From CAVSWN01 sp046728115 (GTDB taxonomy: Bacteria > Acidobacteriota > Vicinamibacteria > Vicinamibacterales > CAVVIG01), in contig JBKPDW010000387.1 in assembly GCA_046728115.1 (NCBI GenBank), positions 1-30,377 of the forward strand: DNA of 30,377 nucleotides, read 5' to 3'. Of this stretch, positions 24,475-30,377 are shown piece after piece. Under the pieces are notes generated by a model that saw only the letters and a program-made list of their open reading frames with translations, had not been told where the DNA came from and did no database searches. The position numbers were made by a program, and so were the translations under genes. Position 1 is the stretch's first letter. The number at the start of each line of letters is the position of its first letter.

Positions 24475-24511
24475 GCGGGCGGTCGAAAACGGGTAACGGC
24501 CCCTCTGCGCG

Positions 24512-25462
24512 GTGACTCATTTTCTCGTCCGGCGCTCGATCCAGTCGCTGCCGCTGCTGTTCGTGATTTCCGCGCTCGTCTTCGCGCTGATCCACGCTGC
24601 GCCCGGCGGCCCGCTCACGATCTATCTCTCGAATCCCAATGTCAGGCCGGAAGACATCGAACGGCTCCGTCGCACGCTCGGTCTCGATCGCCCGCTCTGG
24701 GACCAGTACTGGTCGTGGATCGGCGCGTTCGTGCGCGGTGATTGGGGTTACAGCTTCAGCGACGGCCGTCCCGTCATCCTTCGAATTGTCGAACGAGTGC
24801 CGGCGACCGTGGAACTGGTGGCAGTCGCCATCGCCGGCGCGCTCGCGCTGGCGCTTCCCGCTGGCATCACATCGGCTGCGAATCGCGGTGGCTGGTTGGA
24901 CAGAACCATCAGCGCCGCGGCGATGACCGGCATTTCGCTGCCGACGTTCTGGTTCGGGCTCCTGCTTCAGATGCTGTTCGCGATCGGTCTCGGCTGGCTC
25001 CCGTCCTCCGGCCGTACGACGCCCGGCGAGGGCGACGTTCTCGATCACGCGCGCCATCTGCTGATGCCGGCAGCGGTGCTCGCCGTCGTTCAGGCGGCGA
25101 GCTGGTCGCGCTATCTGCGTGGATCGATGATCGACACGCTCTCGCAGCCGTTCACGATCGCGGCCAGGGCCCGTGGCATTCCGGCCCGCCGCGTTCTGTT
25201 GATCCACGCCCTGCGCCACGCGCTCGGGCCGGTGCTCGCGGTCGTGATGCTGGATGCAGCGCTGCTCGTATCAGGCGCGGTCGTCACCGAGAGCGTGTTC
25301 GCGTGGCCGGGTCTCGGCAGCCTGTTCACCGAGGCGCTGGCACGACGCGACTACACGATCCTGATGGCACTGCTGATGCTCTCCTCGTCGGCGATCGTCG
25401 TGCTGAACGCCCTATCCGACGCCGCTCACGCGGCGCTCGATCCGCGCATTGTTCTCACCTGA
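24512..25462 (+). CDS. DppB-like ABC importer permease
   Basis: This is the first membrane subunit of the peptide/nickel-family importer, 316 residues with about six helices. The N-terminus is typical: FLVRRSIQSLPLLFVISALVFALIHAAPGGP, then RRTLGLDRPLWDQYW and GDWGYSFSDGRPV. The cytoplasmic coupling (EAA-like) loop is at about 215-240 (ARARGIPARRVLLIHALRHALGP), and the last loop has the conserved VFAWPGLGSLFTEAL. The start is GTG 24512. It follows the solute-binding protein by 37 bases and overlaps the DppC-like gene at TGATG. All expected parts are present, so it looks functional provided an ATPase is available. Confidence 0.9.
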   Translation: MTHFLVRRSIQSLPLLFVISALVFALIHAAPGGPLTIYLSNPNVRPEDIERLRRTLGLDRPLWDQYWSWIGAFVRGDWGYSFSDGRPVILRIVERVPATVELVAVAIAGALALALPAGITSAANRGGWLDRTISAAAMTGISLPTFWFGLLLQMLFAIGLGWLPSSGRTTPGEGDVLDHARHLLMPAAVLAVVQAASWSRYLRGSMIDTLSQPFTIAARARGIPARRVLLIHALRHALGPVLAVVMLDAALLVSGAVVTESVFAWPGLGSLFTEALARRDYTILMALLMLSSSAIVVLNALSDAAHAALDPRIVLT

Positions 25463-26238
25463 TGCGCGCACCGCTCTTGTTGCTGGCGTGCTTGATCGCG
25501 GCTGCGCTTGCAGCCCCCATCCTGGCGCCGTACGGGCCCGAGCAGATCGATCTCGCCCGGCGGCGCGAACCGCCGTCGGCATCTCACTGGTTCGGCAGCG
25601 ACGATCTCGGCCGCGACGTCCTCGCACGCGTCCTGTACGGCGCGCGCGTCTCGCTTGCGGTCGGCCTGTTGTCCGCGGCGGTGGCCGGTGCCTCGGGAAT
25701 CGCCGTCGGCGGCATCGCGGGCTACACCGGCGGAGCGATCGACACTGCCCTGATGCGGGGCACCGACGCCATGCTGGCCGTCCCCCGACTGCCGCTGCTG
25801 ATGATCGCGACGTCCCTTCTTCAGCCGACCGTCGCGATGCTGGTCGTGCTGATCGGGCTGGCGGGTTGGATGGAAACCGCGCGAGTCGTGCGCGCCGAGT
25901 TCCAGACTCTGCGCACGCGGGGCTTCGTCGAGAGCGCACGTGCCGCCGGCGCCGGCCACGCCCGTGTGATTCTCGCCCACCTGCTCCCGAACGCGGCCCA
26001 GGCCGTCGTCGTCTCGATCACGCTCGCCGTGGCGCGCGGCATTCTGATCGAATCGGCGCTCAGCTTCTTCGGCGTCGGTGTCCGTCCTCCAGCGGCCAGC
26101 TGGGGCAATATGCTCTATCAGGCGCAGGCGACGCTGGCTACCGAGCCGTGGCTCGCGCTCGTGCCCGGCGTGTTCATCCTGATCACGACGTTGGCCGTGA
26201 ACGCAGCCGGCGACCGCGCCGTGGGTGCCGGACGGTAG
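25462..26238 (+). CDS. DppC-like ABC importer permease
   Basis: This is the second membrane subunit, 258 residues. The conserved block HWFGSDDLGRDVLARVLYGARVSL spans 42-65. The coupling loop is at about 158-178 (SARAAGAGHARVILAHLLPNA), and ESALSFFGVGVRPPAASWGNML follows, as in most family members. ATG 25462 overlaps the stop of the DppB-like gene, so the two are translationally coupled. It is a little shorter at the N-terminus than typical DppC (about 280-300 residues). It is the last gene of the run: no ATP-binding subunits follow before the strand switches at 26341, so the importer must borrow an ATPase from elsewhere. Confidence 0.9.
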   Translation: MRAPLLLLACLIAAALAAPILAPYGPEQIDLARRREPPSASHWFGSDDLGRDVLARVLYGARVSLAVGLLSAAVAGASGIAVGGIAGYTGGAIDTALMRGTDAMLAVPRLPLLMIATSLLQPTVAMLVVLIGLAGWMETARVVRAEFQTLRTRGFVESARAAGAGHARVILAHLLPNAAQAVVVSITLAVARGILIESALSFFGVGVRPPAASWGNMLYQAQATLATEPWLALVPGVFILITTLAVNAAGDRAVGAGR

Positions 26239-26267
26239 GCCGTTCGCACTCGAGACGCTCAGTCAAA

Positions 26268-26314
26268 GCAGCCGCGGAGATCGCAGAACTCACGGAGAGA
26301 CTTTTTTTCTCTGC
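26268..26314. repeat. Degenerate GGAGA/GCAGA repeat unit in a convergent intergenic gap
   Basis: Between the convergent permease and DUF885 genes lies a short tract with recurring GCAG/GGAGA/GCAGA/GGAGAGA words, ending in seven T and CTCTGC. Similar 'CGCAGAGAACGC'-style purine-rich intergenic repeats occur in many soil-bacterial genomes. It may also work as a weak two-way transcription end, since the AGAG and CTCT words can pair across the T run. I see no strong GC stem. Confidence 0.35.
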
Positions 26315-26340
26315 ATTCCGGATTCGCCCGTGCTTTGCTG

Positions 26341-28104
26341 CTACTCCACGATGAGGCCAATGTCGCCGGGAAGCAGCAACTGACGGTGCGCCCACCACGG
26401 CGCGATGCCGTTGGTCATCACGCGCTCGTGGAACTCGCGCAAATCGAAACGATCGCCGCGCGCGGCCGCGTAGTCGTGTCGAAGCTTGAACGCCGCGACT
26501 TTGCCAAGGAAATAGCCACCGTAGGTCGGGTCGTACGTGCCTCGAATCGCCTCCTGTCTTGCGGCTGGCGCTGGCAGATGGGCTTCCCGCTCGAAGAGCT
26601 GAGTGGCCTGCTCGATCGTCCAATCGCCGCTATGGAGCCGCAAGCCGGCAATCAGACGACATATGCGCGTGAGCGCTTCGCCTATCTGTGCCAGTCGATA
26701 ACGCGGATCTTCGCGCTTGAAGCCTTCGTCGCTGACGAGCTGCTCCGCGTAATGCGCCCAGCCATCCTGTCCCGATGAAGGCTGCGGAAATGGATTGAGA
26801 CCGATCCAGATCCGCCGGATCTTGCCGGGCGTGCGTCGCATGAAGAGGCTGTGCACGTAGTGGCCCGGCGCGACTTCGTGAGCCGAGATGTCCGCCAGGG
26901 TCGCATAGTTGAATTTCTGCAGCCATGCGTCCTGCCGTTCGGCGGACCAGTCAGCCTGCGCATCGGTGATGTAGTAGTAGCTCCTGACCGGGTGCGTCTC
27001 GAGCGGCGGCGACGAATGCATCGATGCGAGGCCGAGGTCGAATGGCGGCGCGGCAGCCACAATCACGCGCTCGCCCGCCGGGAGATCCACGAGGCGCCTG
27101 GCACGAATGAACGAAAACAGATCGTCGACTGTCTTCTGCGCCGCGGCGACGAGTTCGCCTCGCTTGGGATGGTCCGCAAGCACGTCGTGCCAGACGTCGA
27201 TTGCGGTCCGCCGTGGCCTCGACGGATCGACCCGCCGAGCGGTGGCTTCGAAGTCCGCTTGCGCCTTTTTCAGCTCGCGATCGCCAATGATCAGCAAGGC
27301 CGCTGCCGGCGTGTCGATCAACTCCTCCGCCCGGTACCGCGCCTCGACGGCCGCGGTTCCGATGGCGTACGAACCGGTCGCGTGCGGAAGCACGTTCGCT
27401 TCCAGGTCCCGCGCGTAGTTCTCGACCGCGTCGCGTGCTGCGTCCGACGCCGCTTGCAGTGCCGACTGGAGACCCGCGTCGTTCACATCCGCGAACGCCC
27501 GCGGCAGGTCGTGCGCGAGCATTTCCGACGCGCCGCGGAACATGACGATGGCCCGCTCGACGAAGACGGGAGGCGGCTGATGGATGTTCGCGCGGGCCGA
27601 GGTGAGGAGTCGAGGCACCAGCCTCAGCTTCGCCGTCGCCTCCTGCATCCTGTGTCCTGCCGGCGAGGAGTCCATCGTCATCAGGTTGTGGATGCCGTCA
27701 GCGATCGCCGACGCGTAGATCATCGGATTGCGGGTCCAGGTGCGAACCGTGTCGAGATCGAGGAGCCAGCCGTCGATCACGCCGAGCAGGATTCGTCGAT
27801 CGACCCGTTCGTCCGGGGTGAGCGGCGCGGGATCGAGGGCCTCTAACGTCTGGCGTACCGACCGCAGCCAGTCCACTTCTCCCTTGATTGCTCCCGCGGA
27901 GAAATCTTCCAGGGCCTGGTCATGGGCATGGAGTCCGTTGCCGGCAGCGATTGATGGATGGCGACGGGCGAACTGATCGAGATATCCGTCGACGATCGCC
28001 GAGAAAGCGCCCGGTTCCGTGGGCGGTCGTGTCGCCGAACGATTGCACCACACCAACAGCAGAAGGATGGACGCCACGCCAATGGTGCGAGCTCGCAGCA
28101 ACAT
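26341..28104 (-). CDS. Exported DUF885-family predicted metallopeptidase
   Basis: This 587-residue protein has an N-terminal hydrophobic segment (GVASILLLLVWCNRS) that acts as a signal or possible lipoprotein anchor, although the lipobox (VWC) is atypical. The DUF885 metal motif is intact: HEVAPGHY at 409-416. The second motif reads DGWAHYAEQL (447-456) rather than EGWA. The C-terminal part has DPTYGGYFLGKVAAFKLR, typical of the family. The likely role is hydrolysis of peptides or amides in the periplasm, though the substrates of such proteins are mostly unknown. It starts 21 bases after the stop of the AraC-type regulator on the same strand, so they probably share an mRNA. The intact motif contrasts with the altered one in the cytosolic paralogue at 21149. 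Confidence 0.87.
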   Translation of the reverse strand: MLLRARTIGVASILLLLVWCNRSATRPPTEPGAFSAIVDGYLDQFARRHPSIAAGNGLHAHDQALEDFSAGAIKGEVDWLRSVRQTLEALDPAPLTPDERVDRRILLGVIDGWLLDLDTVRTWTRNPMIYASAIADGIHNLMTMDSSPAGHRMQEATAKLRLVPRLLTSARANIHQPPPVFVERAIVMFRGASEMLAHDLPRAFADVNDAGLQSALQAASDAARDAVENYARDLEANVLPHATGSYAIGTAAVEARYRAEELIDTPAAALLIIGDRELKKAQADFEATARRVDPSRPRRTAIDVWHDVLADHPKRGELVAAAQKTVDDLFSFIRARRLVDLPAGERVIVAAAPPFDLGLASMHSSPPLETHPVRSYYYITDAQADWSAERQDAWLQKFNYATLADISAHEVAPGHYVHSLFMRRTPGKIRRIWIGLNPFPQPSSGQDGWAHYAEQLVSDEGFKREDPRYRLAQIGEALTRICRLIAGLRLHSGDWTIEQATQLFEREAHLPAPAARQEAIRGTYDPTYGGYFLGKVAAFKLRHDYAAARGDRFDLREFHERVMTNGIAPWWAHRQLLLPGDIGLIVE

Positions 28105-28125
28105 CCGGGTTGACTGCCCTGCGAA

Positions 28126-29076
28126 TTATCGCCGCTTCCGCCACTGACCTGGCGGCGCGCCGACTGCCTTCTTGAACGCACGGCTGAACGCGGCCTCAGA
28201 CTCGTACCCGACCCGACTCGCGATCGCCGCGACGCTGTCAACGCCGCTCAGCAAATGGTTCGCGGCCAACTGCATCCTCCAGTTCGTCAGGTACTGAATC
28301 GGGGGCTGTCCCACAAACTGTGTGAACCGCTCGGCCAGCGCCGATCGTGAGAGTCCGACTTCATGCGCCAGCGACTCGAGCGTCCAGTCGTGAGCCGGGT
28401 TTCGATGCAGCGCCGCGAGCGCCCGGCCGACAGGTGGATCCCGCAACCCGGCGAGCCAGTCCGCCCGTTCGGCCGGCAGCGTCTCGATGTATCGGCGGAC
28501 GACGTCCACGAACATCAATTCGCTCAGGCGGCCGAGCACCGATTCGCCGCCGATTCGCGGCTCCTTCGACTCTGCCACCGCGAACCGCACGAACGCACCG
28601 AGCGCGCCGCCAGCGCGATCACTCACCCGAATCACCCGCGGCAACGCGGCGAGCAACGGATTGAACGGCCGCGCATCGCATCCGAGGAACCCGCAGACGA
28701 TGTTCGTCTGATCGGCGCGCGGGTTGCCCATCAAGATGGTAAAAGGCAGCTGCCCTTCGCTCGGTGGACGATAGAGCGACGTATCGGGTGTATCGCGCAT
28801 GCCGGGAGCGCTCGAGATGACGTGCGCATCGCCGTGCGGAAACACGATGACGTCGCCAGCCACGAGGTGCGCCGGCGGTTCGTCGACAGCGCCTCCCCAG
28901 CAGGCGCCGCGAGTGACGACGTGAAAGGAAATGAGGTGGTCGACGCCCGGGAAGATCGACTGAACGATCGACGTGCCCGGCGGCGTCTCGGCCACCCACG
29001 GGTCGGACGCCTGGATGTCGAAGAAAACGGCGCCCGTCAGCCGCACCGCCCGTAATACATCCGACAGCGCATCCAT
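28126..29076 (-). CDS. AraC-family transcriptional regulator with cupin-type sensor
   Basis: This DNA-binding activator or repressor of about 316 residues has an N-terminal cupin-like ligand domain of the type that starts MDALSDVLRAVRLTGAVFFDI and contains HLVAGDVIVFPHGDAHV. A C-terminal double helix-turn-helix domain follows (TLESLAHEVGLSRSALAERFTQFVGQPP, then VAAIASRVGYESEAAFSRAFKKAVGAPPGQWR). ATG 29076 is chosen because a GAGG sits six bases upstream and homologous sequence begins there; the open frame extends to 29124. It is divergent from the DUF4242 gene across about 190 bases. It is followed by the exported DUF885 gene, which it may control. Its ligand is unknown. Confidence 0.9.
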   Translation of the reverse strand: MDALSDVLRAVRLTGAVFFDIQASDPWVAETPPGTSIVQSIFPGVDHLISFHVVTRGACWGGAVDEPPAHLVAGDVIVFPHGDAHVISSAPGMRDTPDTSLYRPPSEGQLPFTILMGNPRADQTNIVCGFLGCDARPFNPLLAALPRVIRVSDRAGGALGAFVRFAVAESKEPRIGGESVLGRLSELMFVDVVRRYIETLPAERADWLAGLRDPPVGRALAALHRNPAHDWTLESLAHEVGLSRSALAERFTQFVGQPPIQYLTNWRMQLAANHLLSGVDSVAAIASRVGYESEAAFSRAFKKAVGAPPGQWRKRR

Positions 29077-29171
29077 CAACATCCTCAGCGGCCGATCGAG
29101 CACGAGCGCCGGACGCTCGAGCATGCAGGCAGATGATTCGGACGATTGGCAATGCCATGCGGACGAGCGGT

Positions 29172-29181
29172 CATTCGAATG
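29172..29181. promoter_or_regulatory. 10-bp palindrome between divergent regulator and DUF4242 genes
   Basis: CATTCGAATG is a perfect palindrome in the roughly 190-base gap between the AraC-type regulator and the DUF4242 gene. It is placed where an operator for either direction could be. AraC proteins usually bind direct rather than inverted repeats, so it may belong to another regulator or be chance. Confidence 0.25.
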
Positions 29182-29267
29182 TCTTCAGCAACTCGCTACA
29201 GTCAAAAGCGTCCGGAGAGCGTCACGATTCTACTAGCGGAAACGCAGTTAACGACAAGGAGACACCG

Positions 29268-29519
29268 ATGCCACTGTTCATGGACGTTCACAATCACATC
29301 GAAGGGCTGACCGCGGATGCCGTCGCGCATGCGCACGAGGCAGATCTCAAGACCCAGGCGAAGTACAACGTCAAGTATCTACGCTACTGGTTCGACGAGG
29401 GAGCGGGCAAGGTGTTCTGCCTGATCGACGCACCCGACAAGGAAGCTGCGATTGCGGTGCATCGCGAGGCGCACGGTCTGGTGGCCGACAACGTGGTCGA
29501 AGTGAAAGAGGGCGTGTAG
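29268..29519 (+). CDS. DUF4242 (SCO4226-like) small protein
   Basis: This 83-residue cytosolic protein of the DUF4242 family is a ferredoxin-like alpha/beta fold; the streptomycete relative SCO4226 was described as a nickel-binding protein. Family marks are the N-terminal MDVHNHIEGLTADAVAHAHEAD and the C-terminal GKVFCLIDAP with REAHGLVADNVVEV. Histidines at about 8, 10, 21 and 23 and the cysteine at 51 could bind metal. The start at 29268 has AGGAG at 29257-29261, six bases upstream; the open frame begins further upstream but is not family-like. It stands alone on the plus strand, divergent from the AraC-type gene. Confidence 0.88.
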   Translation: MPLFMDVHNHIEGLTADAVAHAHEADLKTQAKYNVKYLRYWFDEGAGKVFCLIDAPDKEAAIAVHREAHGLVADNVVEVKEGV

Positions 29520-29591
29520 GATGGTGGGTTGTCCCCGGGAAGTACGCCGAGGTCGTCATCGTTAAGAACGTGATCGTCACGCGCACGACCC

Positions 29592-29630
29592 TTGCACTGA
29601 CTCGCCGTATAGTTCTACTATGCAGAGCAT
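29592..29630 (+). promoter_or_regulatory. Promoter and inverted-repeat operator of the PadR gene
   Basis: TTGCAC (29592-29597) and TACTAT (29616-29621), 18 bases apart, resemble -35 and -10 boxes. The -10 lies inside the inverted repeat ATAGT-TCT-ACTAT (29609-29621). A transcript would begin about seven bases downstream, at or just before the ATG at 29631, so the mRNA would be almost leaderless. A repressor on the repeat would block RNA polymerase, as expected for PadR self-control. Confidence 0.55.
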
Positions 29631-29963
29631 ATGGGCCGGGAGCATCTCGGGGAGCTGGAGCAGATCGTCTTGCTCGCAGTCCTGCGGATCGGTCCGGATG
29701 CGTACGGCGTGCCGATCCGCCTCGAGATCGAAGAACGCACCGGCCGTTCGCTGACGGTGGGCGCGTTGTATCGCACGCTCGATCGGCTCGAACACAAAGG
29801 CTACGTCGCCTCTTGGTTCGGTGATCCGACTCCCGAGCGCGGTGGCCGGTCCAAGCGCCATTTCAAGATGCGGCCCGCCGGTCTTCGCGCCCTGCGGGCG
29901 AGCCGTGATGCCCTCGCCGCGATGTGGGACGGCCTGGATCCGGGAGTGACGCGTGCCTCGTGA
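29631..29963 (+). CDS. PadR-family transcriptional regulator
   Basis: This 110-residue winged-helix repressor of the small PadR class has a recognition region with LGELEQIVLLAVLRIGPDAYGV, then RTGRSLTVGALYRTLDRLEHKGYV and the wing GGRSKRHFKMRPAGLRAL. A C-terminal helix for dimerisation is short but present. The start at ATG 29631 has no separate ribosome site, but promoter-like boxes just upstream suggest a leaderless mRNA. It overlaps the permease gene that follows by 11 bases. In acidobacteria such PadR genes typically precede ADOP-type permeases, and probably control them. Confidence 0.92.
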   Translation: MGREHLGELEQIVLLAVLRIGPDAYGVPIRLEIEERTGRSLTVGALYRTLDRLEHKGYVASWFGDPTPERGGRSKRHFKMRPAGLRALRASRDALAAMWDGLDPGVTRAS

Positions 29964-30377
29964 ACCTGCCCGCTGGATTCAGTGGCTGTTTTGCGTTGCC
30001 CGATATCGCGCTTCGGAAGCGGAGCTCGGCGACATTCAAGAAGAGTTCGTCAGCGGAGGTCGTAGTGCGTTCTGGTTAGTCCGGGAGATCCTGAGCACCA
30101 TTCGAAGGACAAAGCCCGAGGTCACGTTGGACGAAAGAAGGACCGAGATGCTGTCGAATTTCTGGAGCGACATCCGCTACACGCTGCGAATTGTCCGCCG
30201 CAATCCCGGGTTTGCTGTCGCAGCCGTTGTGCCAATCGCGTTGGGCATCGGCATTAATACCGGGGTCTTTTCGATTCTGAACAACGTCGCCTTTCGGCCG
30301 CTTCCGGCGCCGAATCCGACGGACTTGGTGAGCGTGTACCAAGAATTTCAAGGTGTGCAAAAGCGTCGCGTTCATGG
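29953..30377 (+). CDS. ADOP-type (MacB/FtsX-like) ABC permease, N-terminal part
   Basis: This frame starts at GTG 29953 within the end of the PadR gene and stays open to the window edge (141 codons visible). Residues 1-60 form the soluble 'prefix' region (EAELGDIQEEFVSGG) found in acidobacterial duplicated orphan permeases. Then LSNFWSDIRYTLRIVRRNPGF leads into the first helix (VAAVVPIALGIGINTGVFSILNNV) and the start of the MacB-like periplasmic domain (RPLPAPNPTDLVSVYQ). Full members have about 800-900 residues and two FtsX-like halves but no own ATPase. Their substrates are largely unknown. The gene is cut here by the end of the window, not by mutation as far as can be seen. Confidence 0.88.
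   Translation, partial: MPREPARWIQWLFCVARYRASEAELGDIQEEFVSGGRSAFWLVREILSTIRRTKPEVTLDERRTEMLSNFWSDIRYTLRIVRRNPGFAVAAVVPIALGIGINTGVFSILNNVAFRPLPAPNPTDLVSVYQEFQGVQKRRVH

Noticed and set aside
24742..25461. Upstream extension of the DppC-like frame
   Set aside because: It overlaps the DppB-like gene and is not family-like; ATG 25462 begins homologous sequence.
26281..26315. Rho-independent terminator at the T run
   Set aside because: There are seven T, but no stable GC-rich stem directly before them on either strand, so I listed it only as a repeat with a possible weak termination role.
1..30377. Defence system, prophage, integron or insertion sequence
   Set aside because: No nuclease, recombinase, transposase or phage structural genes and no spaced repeats were seen; the genes are metabolic, transport and regulatory.

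Overview
The window is GC-rich, densely coded bacterial DNA. Several features point to Acidobacteriota, probably a Vicinamibacteria-like soil lineage: a PadR regulator overlapping a MacB-like permease with an N-terminal prefix region (the 'ADOP' arrangement), a TonB-dependent receptor with a carboxypeptidase-regulatory-like N-terminus, two DUF885 proteins, and many lone exported enzymes. This placement is inferred from gene families; there is no rRNA or marker gene here. I found no tRNA, rRNA, CRISPR array, transposase or phage gene.

Region 1 (1-3060) shows decay. An ABC-type ATPase runs out of frame into the back half of its own permease, apparently through an internal deletion. An ArsR-type regulator on the minus strand is broken. 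A very short possible MFS C-terminus remains on the minus strand, tail-to-tail with an intact OpgC-like membrane acyltransferase. Region 2 (3062-8869) holds an AcrB/MdtB-type RND pump on the minus strand with no adaptor or outer-membrane partner, divergent from a TonB-dependent receptor.

Region 3 (8919-17980) contains the most unusual genes: two paralogous proteins of about 720 residues. In each, a dicarboxylate/amino-acid:cation symporter (SLC1/DAACS) core is fused to a C-terminal periplasmic solute-binding domain. In both, the hallmark substrate-site motifs of the symporter family are replaced by a shared alternative set. Between them lie an HXXEE membrane protein, a small exported protein, a DUF1801 protein, a secreted two-domain VOC protein carrying an inserted repeat, an exported DsrE-like protein (minus strand) and a class-2 polyphosphate kinase.

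Region 4 (18010-26238) looks like one tightly packed operon: PQQ-type beta-propeller dehydrogenase, Gfo/Idh/MocA oxidoreductase, DUF885 protein with an altered metal motif, family-5 solute-binding lipoprotein, and DppB-like and DppC-like permeases. No transporter ATPase is present. A reasonable reading is periplasmic oxidation, uptake, then cytosolic hydrolysis and NAD(P)-linked oxidation of an unknown compound. The second symporter fusion and PPK2 lie directly upstream on the same strand and may be part of the run.

Region 5 (26239-30377) has a second, exported DUF885 protein with an intact HExxPGH motif, encoded behind an AraC regulator on the minus strand. It is followed by a divergent DUF4242 protein, then a PadR gene with an apparently leaderless promoter/operator, overlapping an ADOP permease that is cut by the window edge.
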